Part shown: positions 50,810 to 60,060 of the stretch, one piece after another | How the letters are laid out: every line of letters begins with the position of its first letter | Position numbering within the stretch: the first letter of the stretch is position 1 | Source: Helicobacter sp. | Lineage (GTDB): Bacteria > Campylobacterota > Campylobacteria > Campylobacterales > Helicobacteraceae | Assembly: GCF_014799995.1 (NCBI RefSeq) | Contig: NZ_JAAVGY010000062.1 | Location: forward strand, 1-64,000 | Direction: 5' to 3' | DNA: 64,000 nt | Position numbers and translations under genes: made by a program | The notes under the pieces: generated by a model | What the model was told of the DNA's origin: nothing | Database searches by the model: none | What the model saw: only the letters and a program-made list of their open reading frames with translations

Positions 50810-51928
50810 TTAGCCGACAAAGAGGGCAATTGCATCGCCCAAAAAATAATCCTGCGCATAAACCCTCTTATCGCATTTCCTTACTTTTCCTGCTTCTAAT
50901 AGAATCGCTAGATTTTGTGCGTTAGGGATTCTTTCTATTGCTACACCCACACAGGAGCGGAATCCTAGAAACAAATGCTCTAAAAGCTGGTCTTGTGGGC
51001 TCAAGATTTCCTCCTCCTCGCTAAAGCCTAGCAAGAATTTTTCAATGCTTTTTGGCATTGTTGTGCGCACTCCCGCAAGAGTGCCAACTGCCCCCGCCCC
51101 AATGCCCAAATAACCCTTGCCACTCCAATATCCAAGATTGTGTAATGAGGGCTTGTGTTTTGTGTAATTGCTGACTTCGTATTGCGCAAATCCCGCCTCT
51201 TGCAAATAGGAGCTGACAAAATGCCCAATGCTCAAAAATCCCTCAAATTCTTTGTCAGAATCTTTGATAAGGGAATTTCCAAATTTCTTTTGCTGTTTCT
51301 GATAGAATCGGCTTCCCTCATCTAGGCTTAAATGATAAGCCGAAATATGACTAAGAGGCAAAGCGCAAGCAAGCTTTAATTCGCTCTCTAAGAGGTTTGC
51401 ACTGCATAAAGGCGTGCCATAGATGAAATCTATATTGAGATTCTCTAGTCCGACTCGGAATGCCATTTCTACCGCACGATAGACGGAATCTTTTTTATGG
51501 TCGCGTTCCAAAAAGGCAAGCTTAGTGTCATCAAAGCTTTGCACGCCCAAGCTTAAACGATTCACGCCCAAGCTTTTAAGGGTATTGAGCCATTCTAGGC
51601 TTAACGAATTGGGATTGGCTTCAATGCTGATTTCCGCTTGTGGTTGCAAGAAAGAGGAAAATTCCGCAAACACCAGTGCGTATGCGCTAAAATCTATGAG
51701 ATTCGGAGTTCCGCCGCCAATATAGACAGAGGTGATTTCAAGACATTTATATTTATCTACAAGATTTTTGAGTTTATAGGAAACATATTTGGCTAAAGCT
51801 TCCATATAGGACGTTTTGAGATGATTTTTGTCGGTTTGAGAGTTAAAGGCACAATATCCGCATTTGCTATTGCAAAAAGGAATATGCAGATAAAGAGAGA
51901 TTTCCAGAGGTTTGCTTTGCGATTCCAC
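50810..51928 (-). CDS. hemW: Radical SAM heme chaperone HemW
   Basis: A 372-residue radical SAM protein of the HemN-like group. The 4Fe-4S motif is CNSKCGYC (C19, C23, C26). HemW relatives bind and insert heme rather than oxidise coproporphyrinogen; the true HemN has an extra cysteine and a longer N terminus that are not seen here. Further family blocks are YIGGGTPNL, EANPNSL and GVQSFDDTKLAFLER. It lies 19 bases after fliY in the same operon. Confidence 0.9.
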   Translation of the reverse strand: MESQSKPLEISLYLHIPFCNSKCGYCAFNSQTDKNHLKTSYMEALAKYVSYKLKNLVDKYKCLEITSVYIGGGTPNLIDFSAYALVFAEFSSFLQPQAEISIEANPNSLSLEWLNTLKSLGVNRLSLGVQSFDDTKLAFLERDHKKDSVYRAVEMAFRVGLENLNIDFIYGTPLCSANLLESELKLACALPLSHISAYHLSLDEGSRFYQKQQKKFGNSLIKDSDKEFEGFLSIGHFVSSYLQEAGFAQYEVSNYTKHKPSLHNLGYWSGKGYLGIGAGAVGTLAGVRTTMPKSIEKFLLGFSEEEEILSPQDQLLEHLFLGFRSCVGVAIERIPNAQNLAILLEAGKVRKCDKRVYAQDYFLGDAIALFVG

Positions 51929-51947
51929 AATTTAATCTAAACTCGCA

Positions 51948-52793
51948 TTACAACAACTGCTCTATTCTATCTTTTTTCGGCGCAATTTCAGTGATTTGGA
52001 TACCGAAGTTTCCATCTACAATGACAACTTCGCCTTTGGCGATGACTTTGTCATCTACAAGCACTTCTAAGGGGTCATTTGCGAGTTGGTTGAGCTCTAC
52101 AACGCTTCCAATATCCATTGCAATCACATCTTTAAGGAGCATTTTTTTCTGTCCGATTCGCACCTTTACTTGTAAGCGCACATCTAAAAGCATCGCCATA
52201 TTTTTCATTTCAGAGTTACTCAAATCTACTTTGGCTTGTGCCTCACTATTTCCCCCTGCGGATTCTACACTTGGAGCAGCTTCTTGTGTGCTTGGATTGA
52301 AATGATTTTCAAATGCGCTAGAAAAGGCAAAGTATAGGGAATCTTGGATTGAGCCAATATGAAACGCAAAAGTATAGAATCCGCTAAATTGCGAAAGCCC
52401 CAAATCTCCATCGGCTAAGAAGTTGATATTTTCAAGGGTAAAGCTAAGTTTGGGTAATTCCTTTTGTCCTCCAAGCGAAGTAGAGATAGCCCCAAAAATA
52501 TTAGAAGCAATTTCTTTTGTAGCGTCCAAATCGTCCGCTTCCATAGAATCTCTGCTCTCTCCTTCTCCTCCTAACATCATATCCGCAAGAGCAGTTGCGA
52601 CTTTAGGAGAGATAAAAAGGGCAAGGGTTGCGCCATCTTCTGTCTTAATATCAATTTTTGCCATAGGAGGTTTGATAGAATCGCTTTTGCCATCTTGTGC
52701 TTCAATGTGGCTCACTTCTGGCGCACTCCCAAGCAAACCTTCAATGGTCGCGGTTGTTTCTTGGATAATGAGTTTTAAAAAATCCTTTAGCAT
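51948..52793 (-). CDS. fliY: Flagellar motor switch protein FliY
   Basis: A 281-residue switch-complex protein of the FliN/FliY class. The N-terminal half is CheC-like but its phosphatase signature is altered (DATKEIASNIFGA has E-x3-N instead of E-x2-N); the C-terminal SpoA/FliN domain (from about residue 200, MLLDVRLQVKVRIGQKKMLL) builds the C ring. Campylobacterota carry both FliY and FliN. It is eight bases downstream of fliM. Confidence 0.92.
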   Translation of the reverse strand: MLKDFLKLIIQETTATIEGLLGSAPEVSHIEAQDGKSDSIKPPMAKIDIKTEDGATLALFISPKVATALADMMLGGEGESRDSMEADDLDATKEIASNIFGAISTSLGGQKELPKLSFTLENINFLADGDLGLSQFSGFYTFAFHIGSIQDSLYFAFSSAFENHFNPSTQEAAPSVESAGGNSEAQAKVDLSNSEMKNMAMLLDVRLQVKVRIGQKKMLLKDVIAMDIGSVVELNQLANDPLEVLVDDKVIAKGEVVIVDGNFGIQITEIAPKKDRIEQLL

Positions 52794-52801
52794 ATTCCCT
52801 C

Positions 52802-53863
52802 CTAGTCTTCTTCAATTTCGTTTGCTCTGGACTTGCGTTGCGCTTCAAGCATTTCAATGATTTCTTTGACTTGGTCTTTTTCTGTTTTTATCATCTCTTT
52901 GACTTCAATCGTCTTGCGGTAGCGGTGCAAACCAATGCCCGCAAGGAATTTCTCACGTCCATCTACATTGATGATGACGGTGTCATCTGCTGGGCGGTCA
53001 AGCCGCACAATGTCCCCGATTTCTAAATCTAATATCTCGTGTATATTGAGTTTAGTCTCCCCAAGCATTGCTGCGACATTGACTTTTGCCCCACCCAAAA
53101 GAGCTTGCAATTCTTTGTTACGTGATTTTTTGGAGCTTGTTTCACTCAACATAATATCCCGACTAGCCAAACGTGAGAGCACGGATTCTAGCGAAATAAC
53201 CGGATAGCAAAGGTTCATCATTCCACTACTATGCCCAATGATGATTTCCATTACCACCATAATAACGATTTCATTTTGTGCAACGATTTGCACGACATTG
53301 GGGCTAGATTCCTTGACATCTACTGTGGGAAAAATTTCTGTAACAGGTGCCCAAGCGTCTTTGAGATTCTGCATCATTTGACGCAAGATTGTGTCTAGCA
53401 AATTAAGCTCAATATCGCTAAATTCACGCGTGGATTCGTAAGGGTCTCCTTTGCCTCCAAGCAGCCTGTCAATCATTGGGAATGCAATGCTTGGGTTGAT
53501 TTCTAAAACCCCCGTACCATCAAGTGGCTTCATAGAGAAAACATTGAAGCTTGTAGGGCTTGGCAAACTCATCAAAAATTCCCCATAAGTCATTTGGTCT
53601 ACACTATGGAGTTGAATCTCTACAATAGAACGCATAATCGCCGAGATTTGAGAGGATAAAGCCCGCGCCATTTTGTCGTGGATTCCACGAAATGCACGTA
53701 ATTGCTCTTTACTAACGCGGTTTGGACGCTTGAAGTCATAAAGTGTAATTTGGTGCTGATGGACGACAGAGGGCTTTTCCGCGATTTCGGGCTCTGCACT
53801 ACTATCATCATCTACAACTTCTAACAACGCATCAATTTCTTCTTGACTTAATATATCAGCCAT
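52802..53863 (-). CDS. fliM: Flagellar motor switch protein FliM
   Basis: A 353-residue C-ring protein. The N-terminal CheY-binding peptide is LSQEEIDALLE (residues 4-14), followed by the middle domain with GGKGDPYE and a C-terminal SpoA domain (about residues 250-330). CheY-P binding here reverses the motor. Its start overlaps the fliA stop by eight bases. Confidence 0.95.
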   Translation of the reverse strand: MADILSQEEIDALLEVVDDDSSAEPEIAEKPSVVHQHQITLYDFKRPNRVSKEQLRAFRGIHDKMARALSSQISAIMRSIVEIQLHSVDQMTYGEFLMSLPSPTSFNVFSMKPLDGTGVLEINPSIAFPMIDRLLGGKGDPYESTREFSDIELNLLDTILRQMMQNLKDAWAPVTEIFPTVDVKESSPNVVQIVAQNEIVIMVVMEIIIGHSSGMMNLCYPVISLESVLSRLASRDIMLSETSSKKSRNKELQALLGGAKVNVAAMLGETKLNIHEILDLEIGDIVRLDRPADDTVIINVDGREKFLAGIGLHRYRKTIEVKEMIKTEKDQVKEIIEMLEAQRKSRANEIEED

Positions 53864-54560
53864 TTAATCCCCTTTCCCCGAGGTATTGTCGGATTTTACG
53901 AATCACGGCTTTATGCAGTTGGGAAACCCTTGATTCTGTAATCTCCATTACCTCGCTAATTTCTTTAAAGCTCAATTCCTCAAAATAATAAAGTTGAATC
54001 ACAAGCTGTTCGTTTTGTGTTGCTTGCTCTAAAATCTGTTCTATGATTTCAACCAACTCTTCCTTTTCTATATGCTCTAATGTCGTTTCACTCTCTGTGC
54101 CTAATTGGTCTTCTAAAGGCATTACGCCATAGATTTCGCTTGCGATTCTTGCTTCTTTGATTTTCTCTTCTTCCTCACCTAACAATTCGCTTAGATAAGC
54201 ATTGTCTGGCTCTTCTTGATGTTCGTTATAATAAGCCGCAATGGCTTTATCAATGCGCTTGATTAGAGTGCGCGTTTGGCGCGAAATATTATCTAGGCTT
54301 CGTAAATAATCTAGCATTGCTCCTTGCACACGAGGTTTTGCATAACCCCAAAACGAATCACTAATCGTGCTATCATATCTGCGTGCGATTTTGATAAGCT
54401 CTTCTGTGCCAATAGATACCAAATCAGAAAAATCCACACTAGCAGGCAAACGTTCTTTGAGGCGAAATGCCATTGCTTTAAGTGCTGGAAGATAATCAAG
54501 CGCAAGAGAATCTTGCGATTGTTTTAGTGCGGTTTGGTAGCCATTAGAAGTCGTCAGCAT
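53856..54560 (-). CDS. fliA: RNA polymerase sigma-28 factor FliA
   Basis: A 234-residue flagellar sigma factor with region 2 (DLVSIGTEELIKIARRYD and FWGYAKPRVQGAMLDYLR), region 3 and a C-terminal region 4 helix-turn-helix (LSFKEISEVMEITESRVSQ). It directs late flagellar genes and is held by the anti-sigma factor FlgM until the hook is complete. It overlaps both flanking genes by several bases, so it is translated with them. Confidence 0.95.
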   Translation of the reverse strand: MLTTSNGYQTALKQSQDSLALDYLPALKAMAFRLKERLPASVDFSDLVSIGTEELIKIARRYDSTISDSFWGYAKPRVQGAMLDYLRSLDNISRQTRTLIKRIDKAIAAYYNEHQEEPDNAYLSELLGEEEEKIKEARIASEIYGVMPLEDQLGTESETTLEHIEKEELVEIIEQILEQATQNEQLVIQLYYFEELSFKEISEVMEITESRVSQLHKAVIRKIRQYLGERGLNG

Positions 54561-54939
54561 AATTATTTTTCTCTACCTCTTGTTTTTTAGTTTTGCTTAC
54601 GCGTGCTTCCTCCTCCTCATCTTCGCGCATTGTTTTTTCCATTGTGCGTAAGAATCCACGAATTTTATTCGTGATTTTCTCGCGCTTATCAAACTCCTCA
54701 ATGTATTCCTCTAGCAAATCATTATAAGCAGGTCTTTTAATTGTGTGCTCTTGATTACTTAAGAATCGCACAAACAATGAAACACTCACCAAAGTAATCA
54801 GATAGAATCCAACCGTGGAGATGAGTGTCCCTGCTACAATCATTTCGGGTTCATCAAATTTCAAAAAGGATAATAAGAGTCCGATAAAAAATCCATTTAC
54901 AATCGCAAAACTTAGAAAATTATCCATTTTTAAAGACAT
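54544..54939 (-). CDS. Conserved two-span membrane protein between flhG and fliA
   Basis: A 131-residue protein equivalent in place to HP1033 and Cj0062c. It has two membrane spans (about residues 9-25 and 35-60) followed by a charged, helical C-terminal half rich in Glu and Lys. No function is assigned. Its stop overlaps the fliA start by 17 bases. Confidence 0.85.
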   Translation of the reverse strand: MSLKMDNFLSFAIVNGFFIGLLLSFLKFDEPEMIVAGTLISTVGFYLITLVSVSLFVRFLSNQEHTIKRPAYNDLLEEYIEEFDKREKITNKIRGFLRTMEKTMREDEEEEARVSKTKKQEVEKNNYADDF

Positions 54940-54957
54940 TTTGTTTCCTTATATTTC

Positions 54958-55815
54958 CTAAAAATGACCTAAAATCTTTTTTAAGAATCTACCAAATCTT
55001 TTATCTTCTTGCACTAGCACATTTCGTTCCATTTTTTTGGCTAGTGTGCGTGCAATCTCTTCAATTTCCAAAGAAGAGGTAGAGTTGGGCTCTTCTTTCA
55101 CAAAGATTCCGCGATTCTTGCTATAATGATTAATGAGGGTTGTTTTGGTTAGCTCCCCGATTAATTCAAGTCGGATATTGTTGATGTTTGCCTGTGCGAT
55201 TTTTTGCACTTTTTGAAAAATCATCTGCGCTTCTGCGTGGTTTTTGGTCATATTAATGAGCATAAAGGTGCGTTCTTTGAAGCTTGCCGCAAGCTTGATT
55301 GTCGCATAAGCATCTGTAATGGCGGCAGGGTCTGGAATCGTAATCACAATGACTTCATCACTATTTTTTAAAAAAGTCTGCGTGTATTCGCCAATGCCCG
55401 CACCTGTATCAATGATGACGAAATCTAAATTGTCCAAAAATGCAGAATCCTCTATCAAGGTTTCAAACATAAATTCGCTTTTGTATCTGAAAATATCCGT
55501 GCCAGAATCTCCGGGTATGAGGTATAAATTTCTCTCTATGGGCACGATAATGTCTTTAAGCTTGGCTTGGTTTTTTAAGACGTGCAAGAGATTCTTTTCA
55601 CAACGCACGCCAAACATAATATCCAAATTCGCAAGCCCAATGTCGGCATCAAAGATTCCGACTTTGAAGCCTAATTGCCAGAGTTTATAAGCGAGATTCG
55701 CACTAAAGGTAGATTTGCCCACGCCGCCTTTTCCACTTGTAATTGTAATGAATTTTGTGTTAGAGGTTTTAGGCGCATTGAGAAGCAATTCTAAATTTGC
55801 TGCTTGATTTTTCAT
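54958..55815 (-). CDS. flhG: MinD-like flagellar number regulator FlhG
   Basis: A 285-residue ParA/MinD-type ATPase (also called YlxH or FleN) that works with FlhF to set flagellar number and, in Campylobacter, division site. Deviant Walker A is SGKGGVGKS (residues 27-35), with DADIGLANLDIMFG and VIIDTGAG. The ATG at 55815, one base after the flhF stop and preceded by AAGG, is preferred over upstream in-frame starts that lie inside flhF. Confidence 0.93.
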   Translation of the reverse strand: MKNQAANLELLLNAPKTSNTKFITITSGKGGVGKSTFSANLAYKLWQLGFKVGIFDADIGLANLDIMFGVRCEKNLLHVLKNQAKLKDIIVPIERNLYLIPGDSGTDIFRYKSEFMFETLIEDSAFLDNLDFVIIDTGAGIGEYTQTFLKNSDEVIVITIPDPAAITDAYATIKLAASFKERTFMLINMTKNHAEAQMIFQKVQKIAQANINNIRLELIGELTKTTLINHYSKNRGIFVKEEPNSTSSLEIEEIARTLAKKMERNVLVQEDKRFGRFLKKILGHF

Positions 55816-55816
55816 T

Positions 55817-57256
55817 TTAGCCCTTAATGAGTCCATCAAGCAAGCAATCAATCAGAAAATCACTTGTTGCGACATTCAAGTCATTAGGCACTTCTTGCCC
55901 CACAGAAAAGTAGCTCACGGGCTTTTTGGTATCATAAATCAAAGAAAAAATATTCCCATAGCTGTGGGTTTCGTCTAGTTTAGTAAAAAGCAAAGTATCA
56001 ATTCCTAATGTAGAGAAAGTATGATAAATATCTTTTAAGTCTTCGTATTTGGTGGTTGCACTCATTACCAAGCTGACATCAATTTTGCTATTTGGGTCTG
56101 CATTGACGAAGCTTTTGAGGGATTCTAGTTTGGCTCTATCGTGTTGTGAGCTGCCCACCGTGTCAATAAGGATATAATCGCAATATTTTAAAGAATCCAA
56201 GGCATTGACAAATTCTTCCGTATCTACCACTGTATCAATGCTTAGTTTCATTTTCTTGGCATAAAACATTAATTGATCTACCGCGCCGATTCTATAAGTG
56301 TCTAAGGTGATGATTCCTACTTTGTAATTTTTATTCAGAAGCCTTGAATAACGCGCAGCAAGTTTGGCTAGTGTCGTTGTTTTGCCCACGCCTGTTGGTC
56401 CAACGAGCATCATAATGTTTTTAGCATTACTGCTTAGATTTTCTGCTCTTGCATAAACCATTTTGCGCAAAACTTCCCTAAAGTATCGTTTGATAAGCAC
56501 AGAATTTTCGCGCATTTTAATTGGCATTAATTCTAGGGTTAATTGCATAATTTTTTCTAAATGCTCTTTGGACATTCCGCTTGCTTTGGTGATTCTGTAA
56601 ATTTCTGCAAATTCGTGCGGGATAATCAATCCATCACGTTTTGGTCCGCGCTCTTCCCAAAACATATTTTGAATAAGTTTGAGCTTGTCGTTTAGTCTGT
56701 CAATCTCACTGCGAATCAGGCGCAAATCGTTGCTTTCTGAAGCGGGAGATTCTTTCTTTTTAGCTTCAGCTTGAGATTCTTTATCCTTTGGCGGTTTTTT
56801 TGGTTTTTCCTCTTCTTTGTTTGGATTTTGGTTAGAGTCGAATTCCTTTGGAATCAGTGGCGTTGGATAGGGAGATTTGGGAGGGATTTTAGTCGCAACG
56901 CCTGCAAGTTGTGAGATTTGGCGTACTGCATCAGATAATTGCAAAGAAACATCATCAGGAAGCGTATTTTGCAAGTTTTGCGCCATACGTTTTTTTTCTA
57001 ATTCTTTTTGTGCAATGCGTTCCAAGCGGTCAGCAATGTTATTGCTTTTTGTGGCAAGCGCATCGTTTTTTTGTTTTTCTTGCTCGGCTTTGGCTTGGGC
57101 ATCTTTTAAATCCTCCTCGCTAATGGCGACAGAGATTTCATAACTCCCATCACTTAGCTTTTTTTGCGAGATGATTGAAAATTCATCGCCAAGCTCTTGC
57201 TTGGCTTGTGCTAATGCTAGGGTTGAACTTTCTCCCGTGTAAGTAAATAGTTTCAT
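55817..57256 (-). CDS. flhF: Flagellar GTPase FlhF
   Basis: A 479-residue SRP-type GTPase that marks the pole and controls flagellar number. The first 60 residues form the B domain; residues about 55-200 are a charged linker rich in Lys, Glu and Pro; the NG domain begins near 215 with GPTGVGKT (286-293), DTYRIGAVDQL, DTVGSS and the specificity motif TKLDET. Its end is next to flhG and its start overlaps folK by four bases. Confidence 0.95.
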   Translation of the reverse strand: MKLFTYTGESSTLALAQAKQELGDEFSIISQKKLSDGSYEISVAISEEDLKDAQAKAEQEKQKNDALATKSNNIADRLERIAQKELEKKRMAQNLQNTLPDDVSLQLSDAVRQISQLAGVATKIPPKSPYPTPLIPKEFDSNQNPNKEEEKPKKPPKDKESQAEAKKKESPASESNDLRLIRSEIDRLNDKLKLIQNMFWEERGPKRDGLIIPHEFAEIYRITKASGMSKEHLEKIMQLTLELMPIKMRENSVLIKRYFREVLRKMVYARAENLSSNAKNIMMLVGPTGVGKTTTLAKLAARYSRLLNKNYKVGIITLDTYRIGAVDQLMFYAKKMKLSIDTVVDTEEFVNALDSLKYCDYILIDTVGSSQHDRAKLESLKSFVNADPNSKIDVSLVMSATTKYEDLKDIYHTFSTLGIDTLLFTKLDETHSYGNIFSLIYDTKKPVSYFSVGQEVPNDLNVATSDFLIDCLLDGLIKG

Positions 57257-57918
57257 ACTCTCCTCTCCAATAATGGAATCCTAACGCTTGCGCGTAAAGA
57301 CCAAGCAATGTGTGGAATCTGTAAGTGCTTGAGACGTAAGCATTGGTTTTTAAACCCGATAATATCAATATCCAAAGTGCGCGGAGCGTTTTTGAAAGGA
57401 CGTTTGCGCTGCCTCCCAAAAACGCGTTCCAAATACGCACAGAAACTCCAAAACTCCACATAACCAAGCTTGGTTTTAATCCATACAATCGCATTGTAAA
57501 AATCCGCTTGTGCCCTAAAGCCAAAAGCTGGATTTTTCAAAATAGATGAAATAGCAATTATAGCATTTTTATTTTTTAACCTTTTAAAAAGCTTCCAAAA
57601 TGTTACCAAACATTCGCCACAATTTGCCCCAATGCCTAGAATCGTATAATGCTTAAGTTTGTGATAGGCTTTAAAGTGGCGATAGGGATTCTCTGGGCGC
57701 ACGGAGCAAAATCGTGGAATCTTGGATTGCACGGCTAAGGGCTTGGCTTTAATGGGAGGGATTGCATAAATAAAACGTGTCATTTCGGCGTTGAGGTTGA
57801 TTTGTCGGTAAGTTTTGATTCCAAAGTAATGCGAGCTTTTTTGTGATTTGTTTTTTGTGCAATAGAATCTTTGATAGGACTTTGTCGGATTGGTTTTGTC
57901 GTGTGCAAGGGATTTCAT
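57253..57918 (-). CDS. folK: Hydroxymethyldihydropterin pyrophosphokinase
   Basis: This enzyme of folate synthesis transfers pyrophosphate to 6-hydroxymethyl-dihydropterin. The core starts near residue 92 (YTILGIGANCG) and includes FYNAIVWIKT and the signature GRQRKRPFKNAPRTLDIDI with both magnesium-binding aspartates. The first 90 or so residues are an unusual N-terminal extension; starts further in (for example MTRFIY) are possible. It joins pepQ and flhF without gaps. Confidence 0.88.
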   Translation of the reverse strand: MKSLAHDKTNPTKSYQRFYCTKNKSQKSSHYFGIKTYRQINLNAEMTRFIYAIPPIKAKPLAVQSKIPRFCSVRPENPYRHFKAYHKLKHYTILGIGANCGECLVTFWKLFKRLKNKNAIIAISSILKNPAFGFRAQADFYNAIVWIKTKLGYVEFWSFCAYLERVFGRQRKRPFKNAPRTLDIDIIGFKNQCLRLKHLQIPHIAWSLRASVRIPLLERRV

Positions 57919-58962
57919 TTAGATTCCAAGCACGCGTGCGCCTTTGGCTTCTAGCACGACTAAATCTTCAATGCGAACGCCATAATGGTTGGGGATATAA
58001 ATTCCGGGTTCGATAGAGAATACCATACCCTCTTGCAAGGTTGTCTGTGATTTTGACGCAATGATTGGCAGCTCGTGAATGTCTAGCCCGATTCCGTGTC
58101 CGGTAGAATGCACGAAATATTTGCCAAATCCCGCCTTTTCAATCACATTGCGTGCCAACGCATCTACTTCACAGGCTAGCATACCGGGTTTTGCGCCTTT
58201 GATTGCACATTCTTGAGCTTTTAGGACAATATCATAAATTTTTTGCAGTTGCGTATTTTTGAATTTTTGCTCTTTGGAGAATCGGATTCCGTTTTTGCCA
58301 AAATATCCTGTGCGCGTCATATCGGAACAATAACGTTTGTACTTTAGCCCTGCGTCAAAAAGCAATAAATCACCCTTTTGCAATTTATCTTTAGAGGGTA
58401 GAGCGTGAGGCTTTGCTGCATTTTTATTGATTCCTACAATGGGATTGAAGCTTAAGTCCAATGCGCCTTTATCGCTCAAGAATCCTTGTGATTTGAAATG
58501 CAAATAAGATTCCGCGCAATTTACGCCCTTTTGGCTAAGGAATTTTGCAAATTTGGCAAAGGCTTTAAAATTGAGTTTTTGGGATTCGTGGATTAGTGCA
58601 ATCTCCGCTTCACTTTTGATGATACGTTTTTCTTGATGAAAATTTGGCTTGGGTAAGAAGTTGATTTTGAGGTTTTCTGTGAGTTTCTCAAAGGCAAAAA
58701 CCGAAAATTCTTGCGGATTATAAACAAGGGTAGAATTTTCGTGTTTTTTCAGAATCGTACGTGCCGTTTGGATAAGCTCGCGTGAAATGAGAATTTCTAC
58801 TGCGTATTTGTCGTGTTGGATAAATTCTTTCGCCTCTGTTTCATAACGTCCATCGGTGATAAAATAGCCTTGTTCCCCAAAGGCTAAAAACAAGGCATTA
58901 TCGCAACTATAACCCACTTCAAAGTAAAGGGCATTTTCGTCTTTGATGATAAAGTTTTCCAT
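57919..58962 (-). CDS. pepQ: M24 family Xaa-Pro peptidase
   Basis: A 347-residue metallopeptidase with a creatinase-type N-terminal domain and a pita-bread catalytic domain. The five metal ligands are visible: Asp in LLFDAGLKY, Asp in CSDMTRTGYF, His in GHGIGLDIHE, Glu in SIEPGIY and Glu in RIEDLV. It cleaves Xaa-Pro bonds. It lies 20 bases after aroQ and directly before folK, as in HP1037. Confidence 0.92.
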   Translation of the reverse strand: MENFIIKDENALYFEVGYSCDNALFLAFGEQGYFITDGRYETEAKEFIQHDKYAVEILISRELIQTARTILKKHENSTLVYNPQEFSVFAFEKLTENLKINFLPKPNFHQEKRIIKSEAEIALIHESQKLNFKAFAKFAKFLSQKGVNCAESYLHFKSQGFLSDKGALDLSFNPIVGINKNAAKPHALPSKDKLQKGDLLLFDAGLKYKRYCSDMTRTGYFGKNGIRFSKEQKFKNTQLQKIYDIVLKAQECAIKGAKPGMLACEVDALARNVIEKAGFGKYFVHSTGHGIGLDIHELPIIASKSQTTLQEGMVFSIEPGIYIPNHYGVRIEDLVVLEAKGARVLGI

Positions 58963-58982
58963 TTGCCCTCCTTTAAGATGAT

Positions 58983-59474
58983 TTATTGTTGTTGCGCGTT
59001 GGCTGCTGCTTGTTGTTTGCGTGCTTCTTTAATCGCATTAAGTTCTGTTAGAATCTGAACCAAGCCCTGTAATGCGAGATGATAGCCCATAGGACCAAAT
59101 CCAGCAATCACACCTGCGCAAACAGCGGCGGTTAAGCTTTTATGTCGGAAGTCCTCCCTTGCGTGAATATTGCTAATATGCACTTCAATCGTTGGGAGAT
59201 TCACAGCAGAAATCGCATCACGAATCGCAACGGAAGTATGGGAATAGGCGGCAGGATTGATAATGATTCCGTCATACTGCCCTAAGCATTCTTGGATTTT
59301 ATCCACAATTTCACCTTCAAAATTGCTTTGAAAAAAATCTACTTCCAATCCGACTTGTTCCGCGTGTTGTTTGATATTTTGGTGGATTGTTTCAAGTTTT
59401 GCAGCTCCATAAACGCGAGGTTCTCGGATTCCTAACATATTGAGGTTGGGACCTTGGATTACCATTACTTTCAT
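58983..59474 (-). CDS. aroQ: Type II 3-dehydroquinate dehydratase
   Basis: A 163-residue shikimate-pathway enzyme that removes water from 3-dehydroquinate. It has the opening GPNLNMLGIREPRVYG (with catalytic Tyr22), INPAAYSHTS and EVHISNIHAREDFRHKS. The last 15 residues are Ala/Gln-rich and probably disordered. It starts the long minus operon; a TATAAT (59504-59499) and AAGGAG precede it. Confidence 0.95.
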   Translation of the reverse strand: MKVMVIQGPNLNMLGIREPRVYGAAKLETIHQNIKQHAEQVGLEVDFFQSNFEGEIVDKIQECLGQYDGIIINPAAYSHTSVAIRDAISAVNLPTIEVHISNIHAREDFRHKSLTAAVCAGVIAGFGPMGYHLALQGLVQILTELNAIKEARKQQAAANAQQQ

Positions 59475-59498
59475 TTTTGCTCCTTTTAAAATTTTTAA

Positions 59499-59504
59499 AT
59501 TATA
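59499..59504 (-). promoter_or_regulatory. -10 box for the aroQ-flagellar operon
   Basis: ATTATA on the plus strand is TATAAT on the minus strand. The predicted start is near 59492, 18 bases before the aroQ ATG. It is the only good promoter seen for the run from aroQ to 49263. Confidence 0.5.
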
Positions 59505-59578
59505 GCAAAAAAGATTCTAAATGCAAGAATTTTGCGCTTGGCTTAGATAAAAAATCTTAAAATTAGCAAAGATTCCGC

Positions 59579-59584
59579 TATAAT
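59579..59584 (+). promoter_or_regulatory. -10 box for the rsmD-lysR run
   Basis: TATAAT at 59579-59584 predicts a start near 59591, 23 bases before the ATG at 59614, with AAGGA in the leader. Confidence 0.5.
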
Positions 59585-59613
59585 TGATAAATTATTTTGC
59601 AAGGAAATCTTAG

Positions 59614-60060
59614 ATGAAAATCGCACTAATTTGTGATTCTTTGTTGCTAGACCGCAGTTTGGAAATGTATTTAAAAGAGCATTTGACAAGTTATAAGCTT
59701 TGTGATTTCGTGGTAGCGACACAGATGATAGAATCGCAAAAGCCTGTGTTCTTGATTGGAGACTTTGAGGGAGCGAACCTTAAGATTCCTTTCACGCGGG
59801 AGATTTTATTCCAAGAGCTTGAAACTTTTGAGAGAAAGCTAAGAAGCAAAGCAATGCAAGAAACCAAAAGCCAAGAATTTGGGATTTTAGAGACGACAAA
59901 TTCACCTTTTTTGAATGCAGAATCGCAACCCAATATGCAAGCTTTGGGTTCTCGCGCGAGCGATTCTACATTGCGCACTAAAATAGAAGAAGTTTTGCAA
60001 CGTTATGCAAACGAAATTGAAGCAATTATCCAAGAGCATTATAGAGACAAAAATGTCTAA
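59614..60060 (+). CDS. Unrecognised 148-residue protein upstream of rsmD
   Basis: A soluble protein whose first 60 residues (KIALICDSLLLDRSLEMYL, then VVATQMIESQKPVFLIGDFEG) look like the first half of a receiver-like alpha/beta fold, followed by a hydrophilic linker and a C-terminal amphipathic helix (LRTKIEEVLQRYANEIEAII). I do not recognise a function. It is the first gene after a divergent promoter region and overlaps the rsmD start. Confidence 0.7.
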   Translation: MKIALICDSLLLDRSLEMYLKEHLTSYKLCDFVVATQMIESQKPVFLIGDFEGANLKIPFTREILFQELETFERKLRSKAMQETKSQEFGILETTNSPFLNAESQPNMQALGSRASDSTLRTKIEEVLQRYANEIEAIIQEHYRDKNV

